Part shown: in pieces, positions 36,110-45,670 of the stretch
How the letters are laid out: each line of letters starts with the position of its first letter
How positions within the stretch are numbered: position 1 is the stretch's first letter
Origin: Arcanobacterium sp.
GTDB taxonomy: Bacteria > Actinomycetota > Actinomycetes > Actinomycetales > Actinomycetaceae
Reading direction: 5' to 3'
Assembly: GCA_022783665.1 (NCBI GenBank)
Contig: JALFZJ010000025.1
Coordinates: 1-62,154, forward strand
Length of the DNA: 62,154 nt
The notes under the pieces: model-generated
The model's input: the letters and a program-made list of their open reading frames with translations, nothing else
What the model was told of the DNA's origin: nothing
The model's database searches: none
Program-made: the position numbers and the translations under genes

Positions 36110-39100
36110 ATCACCGATGCCGGTTACTCAAACGGCATCGTGTGAAGAGCGAGTTCTGCCCAACGCGTTGCGATCAGATCTGCGCATACAATCATTCAAC
36201 GATGGGTGGAAGTTTCATTACGGGGATCTCGATGGGGCATATCTGCAATGCTACGATGATGCTGATTGGGAATTGATATCCCTTCCACACGATTACAGCA
36301 TCACTCAAGAGTTTACACAGCGGGGAGAGGCTCAAAGTGCCTATCTACTCGGCGGCATCGGTTGGTATCGCAAGAGTCTTTACGTTCCTGCAAGATGGAG
36401 CTCAAAGCGGATCGTGTTGCGGTTCGACGGCATATATATGGATGCGACGATCTACGTCAATGGTGCTCAGGTAGCTAATCATCCGTATGGCTATTCTCCT
36501 TTTCTGGCAGATGTCACGGAGTCGATCAATACTGGAGCTCACAACGTCATAGCGATACGCGTGAATCATCAAACGCCGTCAAGCAGATGGTATTCAGGGT
36601 CTGGAATCTATCGAAGTGTTGACTTGGTTGTGACCAATACTGTGTGTATCGCTACGCCCGGGATCGTGATTCGGCCGATGAATATTGACGCATACACGGG
36701 AAAAGGGCCTTTGTGCGTCGAAATCGCGGCTCGAATCATGAACGCTAGCGCGAGTGACGCTGATATCCGCATTGCGCACGAAGTTCAACCTATGGGCAGC
36801 GCGCCGAGCATCGGTGCAGGGCACGGAGCCGTACATATTCCGGCTGGTCACGCCCGTACGGTAACCGTGCGGACTACGCTCGATTCTCCTGAGTTATGGG
36901 ATATCGATAACCCTGCGCGATATCGTGTGGTCAGTCGCGTCTATTGCGGTGACGAGTGCATTGATACATATGAGACCATAACGGGTTTTCGCGCAATAAG
37001 GTTCGATCCTGTTGCTGGATTCATGCTCAATGGGCGCTCACTGAAGCTTCAGGGTGTGTGTCTCCACCACGATCACGGCGCGCTAGGTGCACGTGCCTAT
37101 CGCGACGCGATTGAACGCCAGCTGGATCTTCTCATTGCTATGGGAGCAAATTCCGTCCGTATCGCGCATAACCCCGCCTCGCGAGATCTTATTGAACTGG
37201 CGGACGAGAAGGGCGTGTTACTCATCGAAGAGCTATTCGATGGCTGGCATCTGCCCAAGAACGGCAACACTTACGATTACTCACGCTTTTTTGATGAGCT
37301 GGTGCCGCCCTACACGGCGCTCGAAGGTGTGGCTCCCCACAGTACGTGGGCTCGCTTTGATCTTGAGAATACGATTCGGCGCGACGTCAATTCGCCTTCT
37401 ATCATCATGTGGTCGATTGGCAATGAAATCCAAGAGGGCACTACTGGAGAGCTTGCCGATTTCTCTGACCGTCAGGCCGACCTTGTTCGCTGGGTGGCAG
37501 ATGCGGATAACACGCGCCCAGTAACCCGAGGGGACAACCGGCTAAAATTTGGCGATCCTGGAGCTTATCAGGTGATGGGGCAGATGATCCGCGAAGCCTC
37601 TCGCAATAACATTGCCGCAGCAGTGGGTCTTAACTATGCGAATTCGGATCAGTACGCTCAAGTCCATAGGCAGTATCCAGATGCTCTACTTTATGGCTCT
37701 GAGACAGCTTCTGCAGTGAATAGCCGCGGTGTTTATAACCGATGGAGCGATAGTGGGCGAACGACCGACAAACAACTCACCTCTTACGATGCCTCCGCCG
37801 TCAATTGGGGTGCTACGGCGAGCGAGGCGTGGCTCCCTGTGGCACAACACGATTGCATTGCTGGTACGTACGTCTGGACTGGTTTTGATTATCTTGGCGA
37901 ACCCACGCCCTGGAATGGAATCGCACCAAGCCGTCAAGGGGAGTGGCCATCACCGAAAAACTCGTATTTCGGCGTCATTGATACCGCAGGTTTTCCCAAG
38001 GATTCTTATTATTTCTATCAGAGCCAATGGAACCGCGCCGTGACCACACTTCATATACTACCAGCGTGGAATTCGGAGGTTGTGTGTGCGGACTCATCGG
38101 GAAGAGTAAAGGTTGTGGTGTACTCGAATGCTCCTGTGGTGAGACTGTATTTCACTCCGGCGGGTGCCTCCGAGACAATCTTGATAGGGGAGAAGCGCTT
38201 CACGCAGCGTACCTCTGAGGGTGGTCGATTTACCTACCAGATTTACCAAGGAGACGACGCCAGCGACGTCCCTCATGAAAATCTGTTCTTGACCTGGCTC
38301 GTACCGTATGTGCCAGGCACTTTGCACGCTGAAGCATTTGACGTAGATGGCACTCGCTTACGAGATACGGTTGGGCGCAGTCAAGTGACGACGTCGGGTG
38401 CGCCCGCAGCACTGCATGCTCAAACGCACCAGCAAGTCATTACTGCCAACGGTGTAGATCTGGTTTATGTCGAAATATCAGTACGTGACGGCGAAGGCAA
38501 CGAGGTTCCTTACGCGAATAATCGCGTGTCGTGTTCCGTATCGGGTGATGGCGTCTTGCTCGCTACTGATAATGGTGCACAGGCAGACCACACCCCATTT
38601 CATGCCGCTTCTCGAGGCGCTTATCACGGCAAAGTACTAGCCATTGTTCAAGCAACAAAACACGCAGGTGTCATCGATCTACATGCAACTGCGCCAGGGT
38701 TGCTTCCTGCAAGGCTCCGCATTGAAACGCGGCTAGTAGCGAACGTAGACGTAGATAATCCGGCGGAGTTGCCCAGTGCGCAGGCGCCGGAGGTAGCGTA
38801 TTACGTATTTGCCCGTAACTACTATCTTGCGCAGGGCTCAGACATACAGCTCTCTCGCAAAGCGAAGGTAGTGTTCGTAGATGGAACACAAACCACTGCT
38901 GCGATCACGTGGGATGCAGGTGCATTGAATAGTAATCCTCAGGTTGGCGCATACGGCATTTCAGGCCAGACAGATCTAGGTGATCATGTATCAGCAAACG
39001 TATTCGTATTGCCCGATATCTCAGGTGTCAAAGCCTATGCTGCTTCTACGCCGGTGGGCATAGTGCCAGACATTCCGAGTCGGCTTCGGGTAGTGGCAGC

Positions 39101-39779
39101 AACTGGCGAGGTGCTTGAAACATCAATTCCGGTATTGTGGGAGACTTTCGATCTTCGTCTCTTTGACAAGGTTGGTAGAATTGAAGTGCGCGGGAGTGCG
39201 CAGGTGCTGGGTCGATCGTATCAAGCGTCAGCTGTGATCAATGTGGAACCCGTCAGCTTCAGTGTGGGCCCGAGTATCACAAGCGCTGCAGGCATTACCG
39301 TAGATATCGATCCAGATCTGCACAGCGGTAGTCTTGACGTGCTCAAGGATGGACGCAAAGAGGCTCATGCTTCGCGTCATCACGATAATGGTGGAATATG
39401 GTCTAACCGTTTGGCGGCTATGCGCGGCGATACGGACGTCGAAATCACCTTTACGTACGATACTCAGCAACGGTTCGGAGGCTTCGTCGTCACATTTTAC
39501 GACGACGGTGAAACCGCACGATATCCACTTGATCACACCACGACGTTCTACGTGAAAGATACGCTTGGCGACGACTGGCGTGAGGTAGAGACGAACGAAA
39601 CCATCGGAGCGGTGTTCGGCGGCTCGAACCGTGACTACAGATATTCGCTTTCTGAGCCCGTATTAGCAACCATGGTCAAACTTGTAGCTCGTGCTGATTC
39701 GGATCCGGAACAGGGCATTGGCGTCACATGCCTCGCTATGACTGAGGTGGAGCTGTGTGTAGCAGTTACTGGTGATTAA
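36087..39779 (+). CDS. GH2 beta-galactosidase, multidomain
   Basis: A protein of 1230 residues in the GH2 family of the DUF4982-containing type. It has a sugar-binding jelly roll (about 30-170), an Ig-like domain, a TIM barrel (about 305-600) with predicted acid/base Glu447 (WSIGNEIQEG) and nucleophile Glu539 (YGSETASAV), then further beta domains and a C-terminal discoidin-like module (about 1085-1225). No signal peptide or anchor is visible, so it seems cytoplasmic despite modules common in secreted enzymes. ATG at 36087 has GAAAGGCAAGG upstream and overlaps the surface-protein gene. It would remove beta-galactose after or alongside fucose. It is the last gene of the plus-strand operon. Confidence 0.88.
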   Translation: MASDHRLESPMPVTQTASCEERVLPNALRSDLRIQSFNDGWKFHYGDLDGAYLQCYDDADWELISLPHDYSITQEFTQRGEAQSAYLLGGIGWYRKSLYVPARWSSKRIVLRFDGIYMDATIYVNGAQVANHPYGYSPFLADVTESINTGAHNVIAIRVNHQTPSSRWYSGSGIYRSVDLVVTNTVCIATPGIVIRPMNIDAYTGKGPLCVEIAARIMNASASDADIRIAHEVQPMGSAPSIGAGHGAVHIPAGHARTVTVRTTLDSPELWDIDNPARYRVVSRVYCGDECIDTYETITGFRAIRFDPVAGFMLNGRSLKLQGVCLHHDHGALGARAYRDAIERQLDLLIAMGANSVRIAHNPASRDLIELADEKGVLLIEELFDGWHLPKNGNTYDYSRFFDELVPPYTALEGVAPHSTWARFDLENTIRRDVNSPSIIMWSIGNEIQEGTTGELADFSDRQADLVRWVADADNTRPVTRGDNRLKFGDPGAYQVMGQMIREASRNNIAAAVGLNYANSDQYAQVHRQYPDALLYGSETASAVNSRGVYNRWSDSGRTTDKQLTSYDASAVNWGATASEAWLPVAQHDCIAGTYVWTGFDYLGEPTPWNGIAPSRQGEWPSPKNSYFGVIDTAGFPKDSYYFYQSQWNRAVTTLHILPAWNSEVVCADSSGRVKVVVYSNAPVVRLYFTPAGASETILIGEKRFTQRTSEGGRFTYQIYQGDDASDVPHENLFLTWLVPYVPGTLHAEAFDVDGTRLRDTVGRSQVTTSGAPAALHAQTHQQVITANGVDLVYVEISVRDGEGNEVPYANNRVSCSVSGDGVLLATDNGAQADHTPFHAASRGAYHGKVLAIVQATKHAGVIDLHATAPGLLPARLRIETRLVANVDVDNPAELPSAQAPEVAYYVFARNYYLAQGSDIQLSRKAKVVFVDGTQTTAAITWDAGALNSNPQVGAYGISGQTDLGDHVSANVFVLPDISGVKAYAASTPVGIVPDIPSRLRVVAATGEVLETSIPVLWETFDLRLFDKVGRIEVRGSAQVLGRSYQASAVINVEPVSFSVGPSITSAAGITVDIDPDLHSGSLDVLKDGRKEAHASRHHDNGGIWSNRLAAMRGDTDVEITFTYDTQQRFGGFVVTFYDDGETARYPLDHTTTFYVKDTLGDDWREVETNETIGAVFGGSNRDYRYSLSEPVLATMVKLVARADSDPEQGIGVTCLAMTEVELCVAVTGD

Positions 39780-39819
39780 CACCCTGTGATGGTGCGCAGT
39801 GATAGGAGCGCTATGAGCC

Positions 39820-40797
39820 TCACGCAGATTCGCGTATCACCAAAGACGTGGGAATCTCGATCGGATCGGGCACACTGCCAGCAATGAGAGCTTCGAGAGC
39901 TGCGATCACCGAATCAGCCAGAGTGGTGAAATCTTGGCGAACTGTGGTTAATGATGGCGTCAAATACGGCGCCTCCGCGATATCGTCAAAGCCGCCGAGC
40001 GCGTAGTCCTTTCCCGCCTGAAGGCCGCGTTCTGATAGCGCGCGAGCCACCCCGATAGCAATCTGATCTGAGGCGGCGAAGATGGCTTTCGGAATAGGTT
40101 TGATGTTCCTGCCCACTTGGTACCCTGATTCTGCTGACCATCCATTCGCGCTGATCCAAGGCGCTGGTACCCCATATTCTGCACAAACCTCTTGGTAGGC
40201 AGCCAGACGCTCCATCGCATCCTGGGCTGACAATGGCCCCGCAATGTGCAGTATCGAATCAGTAGAAGAGAGCAGATGACGCGTTAACGCTTGGGATCCT
40301 GAGATTTGATCGAAGCCTATGGTGACGTAATTGCTTAACCTGTGTCGGCCGCTCATCACCAGCACTCCTGGGCCTGCCTGGGACCGTTCAAGTACGGGGA
40401 TGATAAAAGGATTCTGGGCAAGTACCACTGTAGCGAGAACGGCTCGAGCTTTGAGATACTTCAACGCTGCGAGGAGTTCTTGGGAGTCGTTTTCGGGAGC
40501 TGATGCAGAGACGACGTACCGTCCGGCGCGTCTGGCACGTTCTTCGAGCGAGACGAACAGATCTTGCATTCCGAAAGACAGATCCCCTACGGTAATAATC
40601 CCAATTGAACGAGACTGCCCTGAAGCAAGTATCTGTGCGCTCATATTAGGCTCATAGTCGAGCGCTTGGATGGCGGCTTCTACACGTTTGCGGGTGTCAT
40701 CCGATACGCTCGACTGGCCTCGAACGACGCGGGACACAGTTTGAACGGAGACTCCGGCGTGCCTTGCCACATCCGCCATCGTTGCTTTGCTTTTCAC
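39820..40797 (-). CDS. LacI-family transcriptional regulator
   Basis: A 325-residue LacI/GalR regulator. The N-terminal helix-turn-helix and hinge (VARHAGVSVQTVSRVVRG; LDYEPNMSAQILAS) precede a periplasmic-binding-like sensor domain. GTG start at 40797. It is the last gene of the fucI operon and, being the only LacI protein in the region, probably binds the TAGCGCTA sites at both outer promoters and is induced by L-fucose or a fucosyl compound. Those points are inference. Confidence 0.93.
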   Translation of the reverse strand: MKSKATMADVARHAGVSVQTVSRVVRGQSSVSDDTRKRVEAAIQALDYEPNMSAQILASGQSRSIGIITVGDLSFGMQDLFVSLEERARRAGRYVVSASAPENDSQELLAALKYLKARAVLATVVLAQNPFIIPVLERSQAGPGVLVMSGRHRLSNYVTIGFDQISGSQALTRHLLSSTDSILHIAGPLSAQDAMERLAAYQEVCAEYGVPAPWISANGWSAESGYQVGRNIKPIPKAIFAASDQIAIGVARALSERGLQAGKDYALGGFDDIAEAPYLTPSLTTVRQDFTTLADSVIAALEALIAGSVPDPIEIPTSLVIRESA

Positions 40798-40815
40798 GGC
40801 ACCAGTATATCCTTC

Positions 40816-41235
40816 CTACAACACGCCCTTTTTAAGAATGATATTCCCATACAGTGCTGTTTCGCCGGTTACAACGACGGCGCTCACGTGTGCAGCGTGT
40901 TCGTAAAAGCTGAAACGTTCGAACATGCGGGTAGTGTAGCGTTCTACTTCTGCCGAGACAATACGGTTGTACGTATGCCAAATTGGTGGGCGCGGATCGC
41001 CCTCGACCGTCTCCATGAGCCCCACTTGCCATGGCGAATAAGTATCGAGAGGCATCATCGTGAGAACAGCTTCTAGGAGGGCTGGAATGGTGATTCCATC
41101 GGCGCGGATCACATGCGGGCTATTCGTATATGCCGGGAAATTCGCATCGGCCAGCAGAAGCTCATCCCCATGCCCCATTTCCATCATAGTCTTGACAAGA
41201 TCTGGGCTGAGTATGGGTGGAATATGGCGTAACAT
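40816..41235 (-). CDS. fucU: L-fucose mutarotase FucU
   Basis: A 139-residue protein of the RbsD/FucU family that interconverts the alpha and beta anomers of L-fucose. Typical segments are MGHGDELLLADANFP near the N-terminus and the C-terminal TGETALYGNIILKKGV. The fold forms cytoplasmic oligomers. GGAGAT precedes the ATG. It stands between fucA and the LacI gene, 185 bases after fucA. Confidence 0.93.
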   Translation of the reverse strand: MLRHIPPILSPDLVKTMMEMGHGDELLLADANFPAYTNSPHVIRADGITIPALLEAVLTMMPLDTYSPWQVGLMETVEGDPRPPIWHTYNRIVSAEVERYTTRMFERFSFYEHAAHVSAVVVTGETALYGNIILKKGVL

Positions 41236-41298
41236 GCTAGATCTCCTTTACAGCTATTCTCTCATGCTATCTGTGTTATCTGGCGTCTTGAGCGCTTA

Positions 41299-41415
41299 TT
41301 ATGCTTCTCGAGCGAAAGGCGCTTCCCTAAAGGTGTGTAGGCGACGCTGAAGGAATGCAACTATGCGTGGCTTTGTATCCCGATTGGGTTGTCGCCCCGC
41401 CGCTGCAGTAGCCAT
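41299..41415 (-). CDS. Possible 38-residue basic peptide
   Basis: A frame of 38 residues lies in the 185-base fucA-fucU gap, starting 6 bases after the fucA stop codon. It is rich in Arg and Ala, with no recognised family and only a weak ribosome binding site. It may be spurious. Confidence 0.2.
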   Translation of the reverse strand: MATAAAGRQPNRDTKPRIVAFLQRRLHTFREAPFAREA

Positions 41416-41420
41416 CGTGC

Positions 41421-42071
41421 TCAAAATCCATACTGCGGGCGCATGGCGATCAGCTTTTGGATTTCTGCCTCATCAAGTTCTCGGACGAGCCCTAGCTGAC
41501 GGGTGATCGCAGTAAGTTTCGCCGTGTATTCGAGGCGCTCCATTACCTGGTAAGCCCCGAGTAATGTGTCAGCCCACGCTAGTGCGCCGTGCATTTCCAT
41601 AAGGCAGCATGGGTAGTCATTGACGAACGGTGCTATGTTATCTGCGAGTTCATAGGTAGACGGCGTAGCATAAGGCGCCACAGGGATCACAGGCATAGCG
41701 ATGATATTCTCAGGCATCATCTTTGAAATAATCGTTTCGCCGCCAATGGCGAAAGCTGTGGCATACGGTGGGTGTGCGTGAACCACTGCGCGAACATGTT
41801 GCGCCTCTCGATAAAGCCGCAGATGTACTTTCACTTCGCTGGAAACCTTGCAGCCATCAAACTCTTCCAAGGTGTTACCCTCGGGATCTACACGGCAGAT
41901 TGCACGCGGCGACAAAGCCCCTTTTGACACTCCTGTGGGGGTACACAGTACGGTTCCATCATCGCAACGGAAAGATATATTTCCGTCGTTGGCTGCTACC
42001 ATTCCACTTCGCCATACTTTCTCTCCGATAGCGCAAATTTCTTCCCGTAGCTGTGCGTCTGTGAGTTCCAT
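41421..42071 (-). CDS. fucA: L-fuculose-phosphate aldolase
   Basis: A 216-residue class II aldolase/adducin enzyme, cleaving L-fuculose-1-phosphate to dihydroxyacetone phosphate and L-lactaldehyde. The zinc ligands are visible: Glu in SSEVKVHL, the His pair in VHAHPPY and a distal His in MEMHGALAW. GNISFR binds the phosphate. ATG at 42071 has GGAAGG about 9 bases upstream; the open frame extends further without conservation. Length equals the E. coli enzyme. No lactaldehyde reductase or dehydrogenase gene is seen in the window. Confidence 0.92.
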   Translation of the reverse strand: MELTDAQLREEICAIGEKVWRSGMVAANDGNISFRCDDGTVLCTPTGVSKGALSPRAICRVDPEGNTLEEFDGCKVSSEVKVHLRLYREAQHVRAVVHAHPPYATAFAIGGETIISKMMPENIIAMPVIPVAPYATPSTYELADNIAPFVNDYPCCLMEMHGALAWADTLLGAYQVMERLEYTAKLTAITRQLGLVRELDEAEIQKLIAMRPQYGF

Positions 42072-42130
42072 TATTGTGGCCTTCCTGTGTTCTGAGGTGT
42101 CGGTATTTCCGAGCCTTCGAGGCGCTGTGC

Positions 42131-43519
42131 TCAAGGTGCAGCATTCCTCATGCCGGTGCTCCATGGCTGAATGTCATCTTTACTCACGCCCAACGTCACA
42201 AGTTGTGCTGCGATGTTGCCCAGTGTTGTACTCTCTGGGTCTCCAAGAACAACATCGCCAAGATAATTCCTCACTGCGCGTACGAAGTAAGGGTCGCGCA
42301 CTCCGCCGCCAATGAGAGCCACACTTCCGCCCGCCCCAGTGATATCACGGAGCTTATTGATGGCATCCGCGCATGCTGAAGCTACCGAACGTTGAGTGAG
42401 TGCTAAGATTTCGCCAGGGCTGTGAAGCTCTAGCCCGAGTTCGTCGCGAGCGATGTGAACGATTTTTTCAGGCATGTTTCCAGGCGTCATCAGCTCGCGG
42501 TGAGTAACGTCGATTGTGACGTCAGGCAAATCTGCTGCGAGCGTGAGGGCATTGAGCTCCGCATAACTCGGAACCCATCCTTCGCGTGCCCACTGGCGCC
42601 TGCATTCCTGAGCAATCCACATTCCTGTGAGATTTATTTGCGCTCTGTTGCGTCCATCCGTTGTTGCCTCGTTGGTTAATCCCGCTTCAAAGGCGCGCCG
42701 CGATATCGCAGGTTCAGGTGTGAGTGCGCCTGCAATAGCCCACGAACCACAGGAGAGAAAAAGCCCCGTGTAGTCCTCGCCCAGAGAATAGGCGGCACAT
42801 GCTGTATCGTGTGAGCCAGCACGTACCACTGCCATATTGTTTCGACTGGCAGCAATACTCAGCTCGTCCGCAACAGGGGGCAGTAGGTTCGTCACCATAC
42901 CCGGGATTCTCAACTCATCCGTCAAAGTGTGCCCATCACGTGTGAAAAACCCAGATGTTGAACCGATACCTCGTGAAATCCATGCAGGTACCTCGGCGGG
43001 CTTATCAAATGGTCCGTAGGTGGCAGTTGCCAGATCTCGTGCGATCCAGTCAGGAAGAAACTCCAACGCTGAGCTCGACCGAAACCAGTCGGCGTCTTCA
43101 TCAAGGAGGCCGGCAACTTGATACACAGAATTGATGTCTTGGGGGAGTACTCCGGTACTGCGATATGCATCCCAGTCATTGGCGGCGAGCACACTTCGAC
43201 CTCTGCTCCCCTGAGGCCCGCGATATGCCCGAGCGGGGGTTGTAGAAGAATTGTGTGTATCAACGCCTACGAAGTCCACGCCCCAGCCGCATACTCCGAT
43301 TCCGTCAGGTAGGCGTCCGAGGTGTTCGCTCGCTTTCGTTACAGCAGTACGTGCTGCACTCCCGAGGCGAGCTAAATCCCACACGAGCGGATCGCCATGT
43401 GCTTTATGTGGCACTCGCAAAACCTCTTGGCGTGTTAAGCCTCGTGCGCTCCATGTGCCTAGGACGGCACGTAGAGAGGAACTTCCCATATCGATAGCGA
43501 GTACGTTTAGGGTATCCAT
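42131..43519 (-). CDS. L-fuculokinase / rhamnulokinase-like FGGY kinase
   Basis: A 462-residue FGGY sugar kinase. The N-terminal phosphate-binding loop is VLAIDMGSSSLRAVLG, and the second domain has AGSHDTACAAYSLG and the adenosine-binding GAGGSVALIGGGVRD. By similarity it looks like the rhamnulokinase branch. By position between fucI and fucA it should phosphorylate L-fuculose. ATG at 43519 begins 15 bases after the fucI stop; an in-frame TTG at 43528 is less likely. Confidence 0.9.
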   Translation of the reverse strand: MDTLNVLAIDMGSSSLRAVLGTWSARGLTRQEVLRVPHKAHGDPLVWDLARLGSAARTAVTKASEHLGRLPDGIGVCGWGVDFVGVDTHNSSTTPARAYRGPQGSRGRSVLAANDWDAYRSTGVLPQDINSVYQVAGLLDEDADWFRSSSALEFLPDWIARDLATATYGPFDKPAEVPAWISRGIGSTSGFFTRDGHTLTDELRIPGMVTNLLPPVADELSIAASRNNMAVVRAGSHDTACAAYSLGEDYTGLFLSCGSWAIAGALTPEPAISRRAFEAGLTNEATTDGRNRAQINLTGMWIAQECRRQWAREGWVPSYAELNALTLAADLPDVTIDVTHRELMTPGNMPEKIVHIARDELGLELHSPGEILALTQRSVASACADAINKLRDITGAGGSVALIGGGVRDPYFVRAVRNYLGDVVLGDPESTTLGNIAAQLVTLGVSKDDIQPWSTGMRNAAP

Positions 43520-43534
43520 CGTCTTCAACTACTG

Positions 43535-45307
43535 CTAAGCAAAGAACGGTCCATAGGCGGCGCAAGCTCGGTAGTCCGCACTCTCAGGGCTATCGGTACC
43601 GAACAATGACCACGCTCTCGGTCGGAAGATATCTCCATCGGGTACGTTGTGCATGTTCACTGGAATACGCAACATAGCAGCCAGAGTGAGTAAATCCGCA
43701 CCGAAGTGCCCATAACCTATCGCGCCGTGGTTTGCACCCCAAGAATCCATTACAGAGTATGTGGATGTAAAGGCTCCGCGGCCAGTTAGTCGAGGAACGA
43801 AGAAGGTAGTCGGCCACGTAGGATCAGTACGATCTACAATAGTTTTCTCTGCGTATTTGTCGATTTCTAAGCTCCATCCCTCGGCGATTTGCAGCACTGG
43901 CCCTAAGCCTGCCACAAGGTTGATTCGCGCCATCGTCATGGGCATTCCGCCACGAGTGGTGAAATGCGTGGAAAAACCGCCGCCACGGAAGTACTGTTTG
44001 TTTGCCGGGTGGAACGTTGTTGCCGCTAAGCATGCGTCGATATCTGCGTCTGTCACCTCCCACCAAGGTTTCATCGTTGGATCACCGAAGGAGTCGGTCA
44101 TGGCGCCAGTGGCATCGAGAGTAGTTGCACCGGAATTGCGAAGATCGATGAACCCATCGACGTCTATAGAATCGAGACTAAAACCAGTCACTCGTTGAAC
44201 GGCTTGCGCTGACCAGTATGTGCGCACGTCAGAAAACATCTGGGTACGGTTCGTGAGCAAGTAGTTCAGCAGCATAGTTGTGCCATTGAGGGTATCATTT
44301 TCGGTGGCGAATGTGAGAGGCTCTCGCGGCCCGCTCCAGTCGAACGTAGTATTAAGTAAGGTTTCCATGAGGTCGCCGTTGGGCTTGTAATCAGTCCACT
44401 GGCGTTGCCCCTGGAAGCCACCGGCAATAGCGTTATGCCCTGCTGCTTCTTCAGCAAATCCGAGCTCCGCGAGTTTGGGATTGCCCTCTAGCAAATCCCG
44501 AGCTACGAGCACCATCTTGGTGACGTAATCCCATTGATCTTCGCGAGTTTCATCGTCGATATAGTTGGCGGGAATGTTGACGATATCTGCGCCTTCGGTG
44601 AGCTTTGTGCGTACCCACTCGCGTGCCTGATGGTATTCCTCTTCATTGTAGATGCCCATTGAGATACGGCGATCAATCTCGATCATGTCTACAGATTCCA
44701 CCCCAAGCCCGAGGTAGTCGTGGAAGAACTGACGATCTACCATTGATCCGGCAATTCCCATGCATTGTGAGCCGATTTGCAGGTAGTTCTTTCCTCGAAG
44801 CTCGCCTGTAGCTATCGCCCCTCGTGCATAGCGGAGGATCTTTGCAGCTACTTCGTCTGGGATAACCGAATCGGATGCGTCTTGCACGTCGTGGCCATAA
44901 ATCGCGAATGCCGGAATCCCGAATTGTGCGTACGCCGCCATCGCGGCAGCGAGAGTTACTGCACCGGGTCGTTCTGTGCCGTTGATACCCCACACGGCAT
45001 GTTGGATTCGAGGGTTGAGGTCGAGAACCTCGGTAATGTAATCCCAACATGGCGTCACGGTAAGTTCACCAGCAACATTGTAAGCATCGAAGAGGTTCTG
45101 TGCGCGAGCTGCTTCACCTGCACGTCCGATAGTGTTTCCGGCAATGACGCACTCAACAGCTGTACCGTCGGTGTAACGTAGAGTCTCACTGATAAGAGTC
45201 GCCGCGCGTTGCGCCATCTCCATCGTCTTGTCTTCCAAAGACTCACGCACGCCGTGGCGTCGTGCGTCGATGATTGGGCGGATAGCAATGACTGGATGGT
45301 TCGACAT
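43535..45307 (-). CDS. fucI: L-fucose isomerase
   Basis: A 590-residue isomerase, converting L-fucose to L-fuculose with Mn2+. The length matches E. coli FucI (591). Conserved stretches include GINGTERPGAVTLAAA, GGFQGQRQWTDYKPNGD and FATENDTLNG, which carry the metal-site region, and a C-terminal histidine-bearing end. GAGGAG lies just before the ATG. It is the first gene of the minus-strand operon fucI-fucK-fucA-fucU-lacI, with a LacI-type operator in its promoter. Confidence 0.96.
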   Translation of the reverse strand: MSNHPVIAIRPIIDARRHGVRESLEDKTMEMAQRAATLISETLRYTDGTAVECVIAGNTIGRAGEAARAQNLFDAYNVAGELTVTPCWDYITEVLDLNPRIQHAVWGINGTERPGAVTLAAAMAAYAQFGIPAFAIYGHDVQDASDSVIPDEVAAKILRYARGAIATGELRGKNYLQIGSQCMGIAGSMVDRQFFHDYLGLGVESVDMIEIDRRISMGIYNEEEYHQAREWVRTKLTEGADIVNIPANYIDDETREDQWDYVTKMVLVARDLLEGNPKLAELGFAEEAAGHNAIAGGFQGQRQWTDYKPNGDLMETLLNTTFDWSGPREPLTFATENDTLNGTTMLLNYLLTNRTQMFSDVRTYWSAQAVQRVTGFSLDSIDVDGFIDLRNSGATTLDATGAMTDSFGDPTMKPWWEVTDADIDACLAATTFHPANKQYFRGGGFSTHFTTRGGMPMTMARINLVAGLGPVLQIAEGWSLEIDKYAEKTIVDRTDPTWPTTFFVPRLTGRGAFTSTYSVMDSWGANHGAIGYGHFGADLLTLAAMLRIPVNMHNVPDGDIFRPRAWSLFGTDSPESADYRACAAYGPFFA

Positions 45308-45440
45308 CTCGTACTCCTCGTGAGCGTGTGCAGTATGCTTCGTGTGCGCTTACCTCAAAGCGGCGTGCCACCCGTGATGGGTATGTTGCGACGCCCTGTG
45401 ACGTGTAGGCGCATAGAGTACTTCACCTCATTGTGGCCTC

Positions 45441-45446
45441 GCTATA
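45441..45446 (-). promoter_or_regulatory. -10 element of the fucI operon
   Basis: On the minus strand GTGTATAGC contains TATAGC (45446 down to 45441), resembling GTGTATACT at the transport operon. The operator lies 8 bases upstream, a similar layout. Confidence 0.45.
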
Positions 45447-45452
45447 CACGAT

Positions 45453-45464
45453 GGTAGCGCTAAC
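45453..45464. promoter_or_regulatory. LacI-type operator upstream of fucI
   Basis: GGTAGCGCTAAC includes the perfect palindrome TAGCGCTA (45455-45462). Read on the minus strand it is GTTAGCGCTACC, one base different from GTTAGCGCTATC at 28097. It is therefore a probable shared regulator site. Confidence 0.65.
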
Positions 45465-45639
45465 ACTTAACGCTTCAACAGTACGTTGTGTATGGCTAAT
45501 ATGCAAGTGTTTAAAGGATTCAGGTAGAAATGGTTGCGCAAACATCGCGAGGATCTAAATGTGCATATAGCCTGCGAAGGGAGATATGGGCGTCTCGCCG
45601 CTTCACCGGCTTTTAGATGCCTGTGGATTTGCTGGATGT

Positions 45640-45670
45640 TTGCACAGGTCTTCTAGGGCGCGCGTATACT
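45640..45670 (+). promoter_or_regulatory. Putative murB promoter
   Basis: TTGCAC (45640-45645) and TATACT (45665-45670) are separated by 19 bases, slightly long. They lie 66 bases before the murB start. Confidence 0.4.

Noticed and set aside
45531..45617. 28-codon frame in the fucI-murB gap
   Set aside because: Short, basic, no homologue recognised, and it lies in the promoter region.
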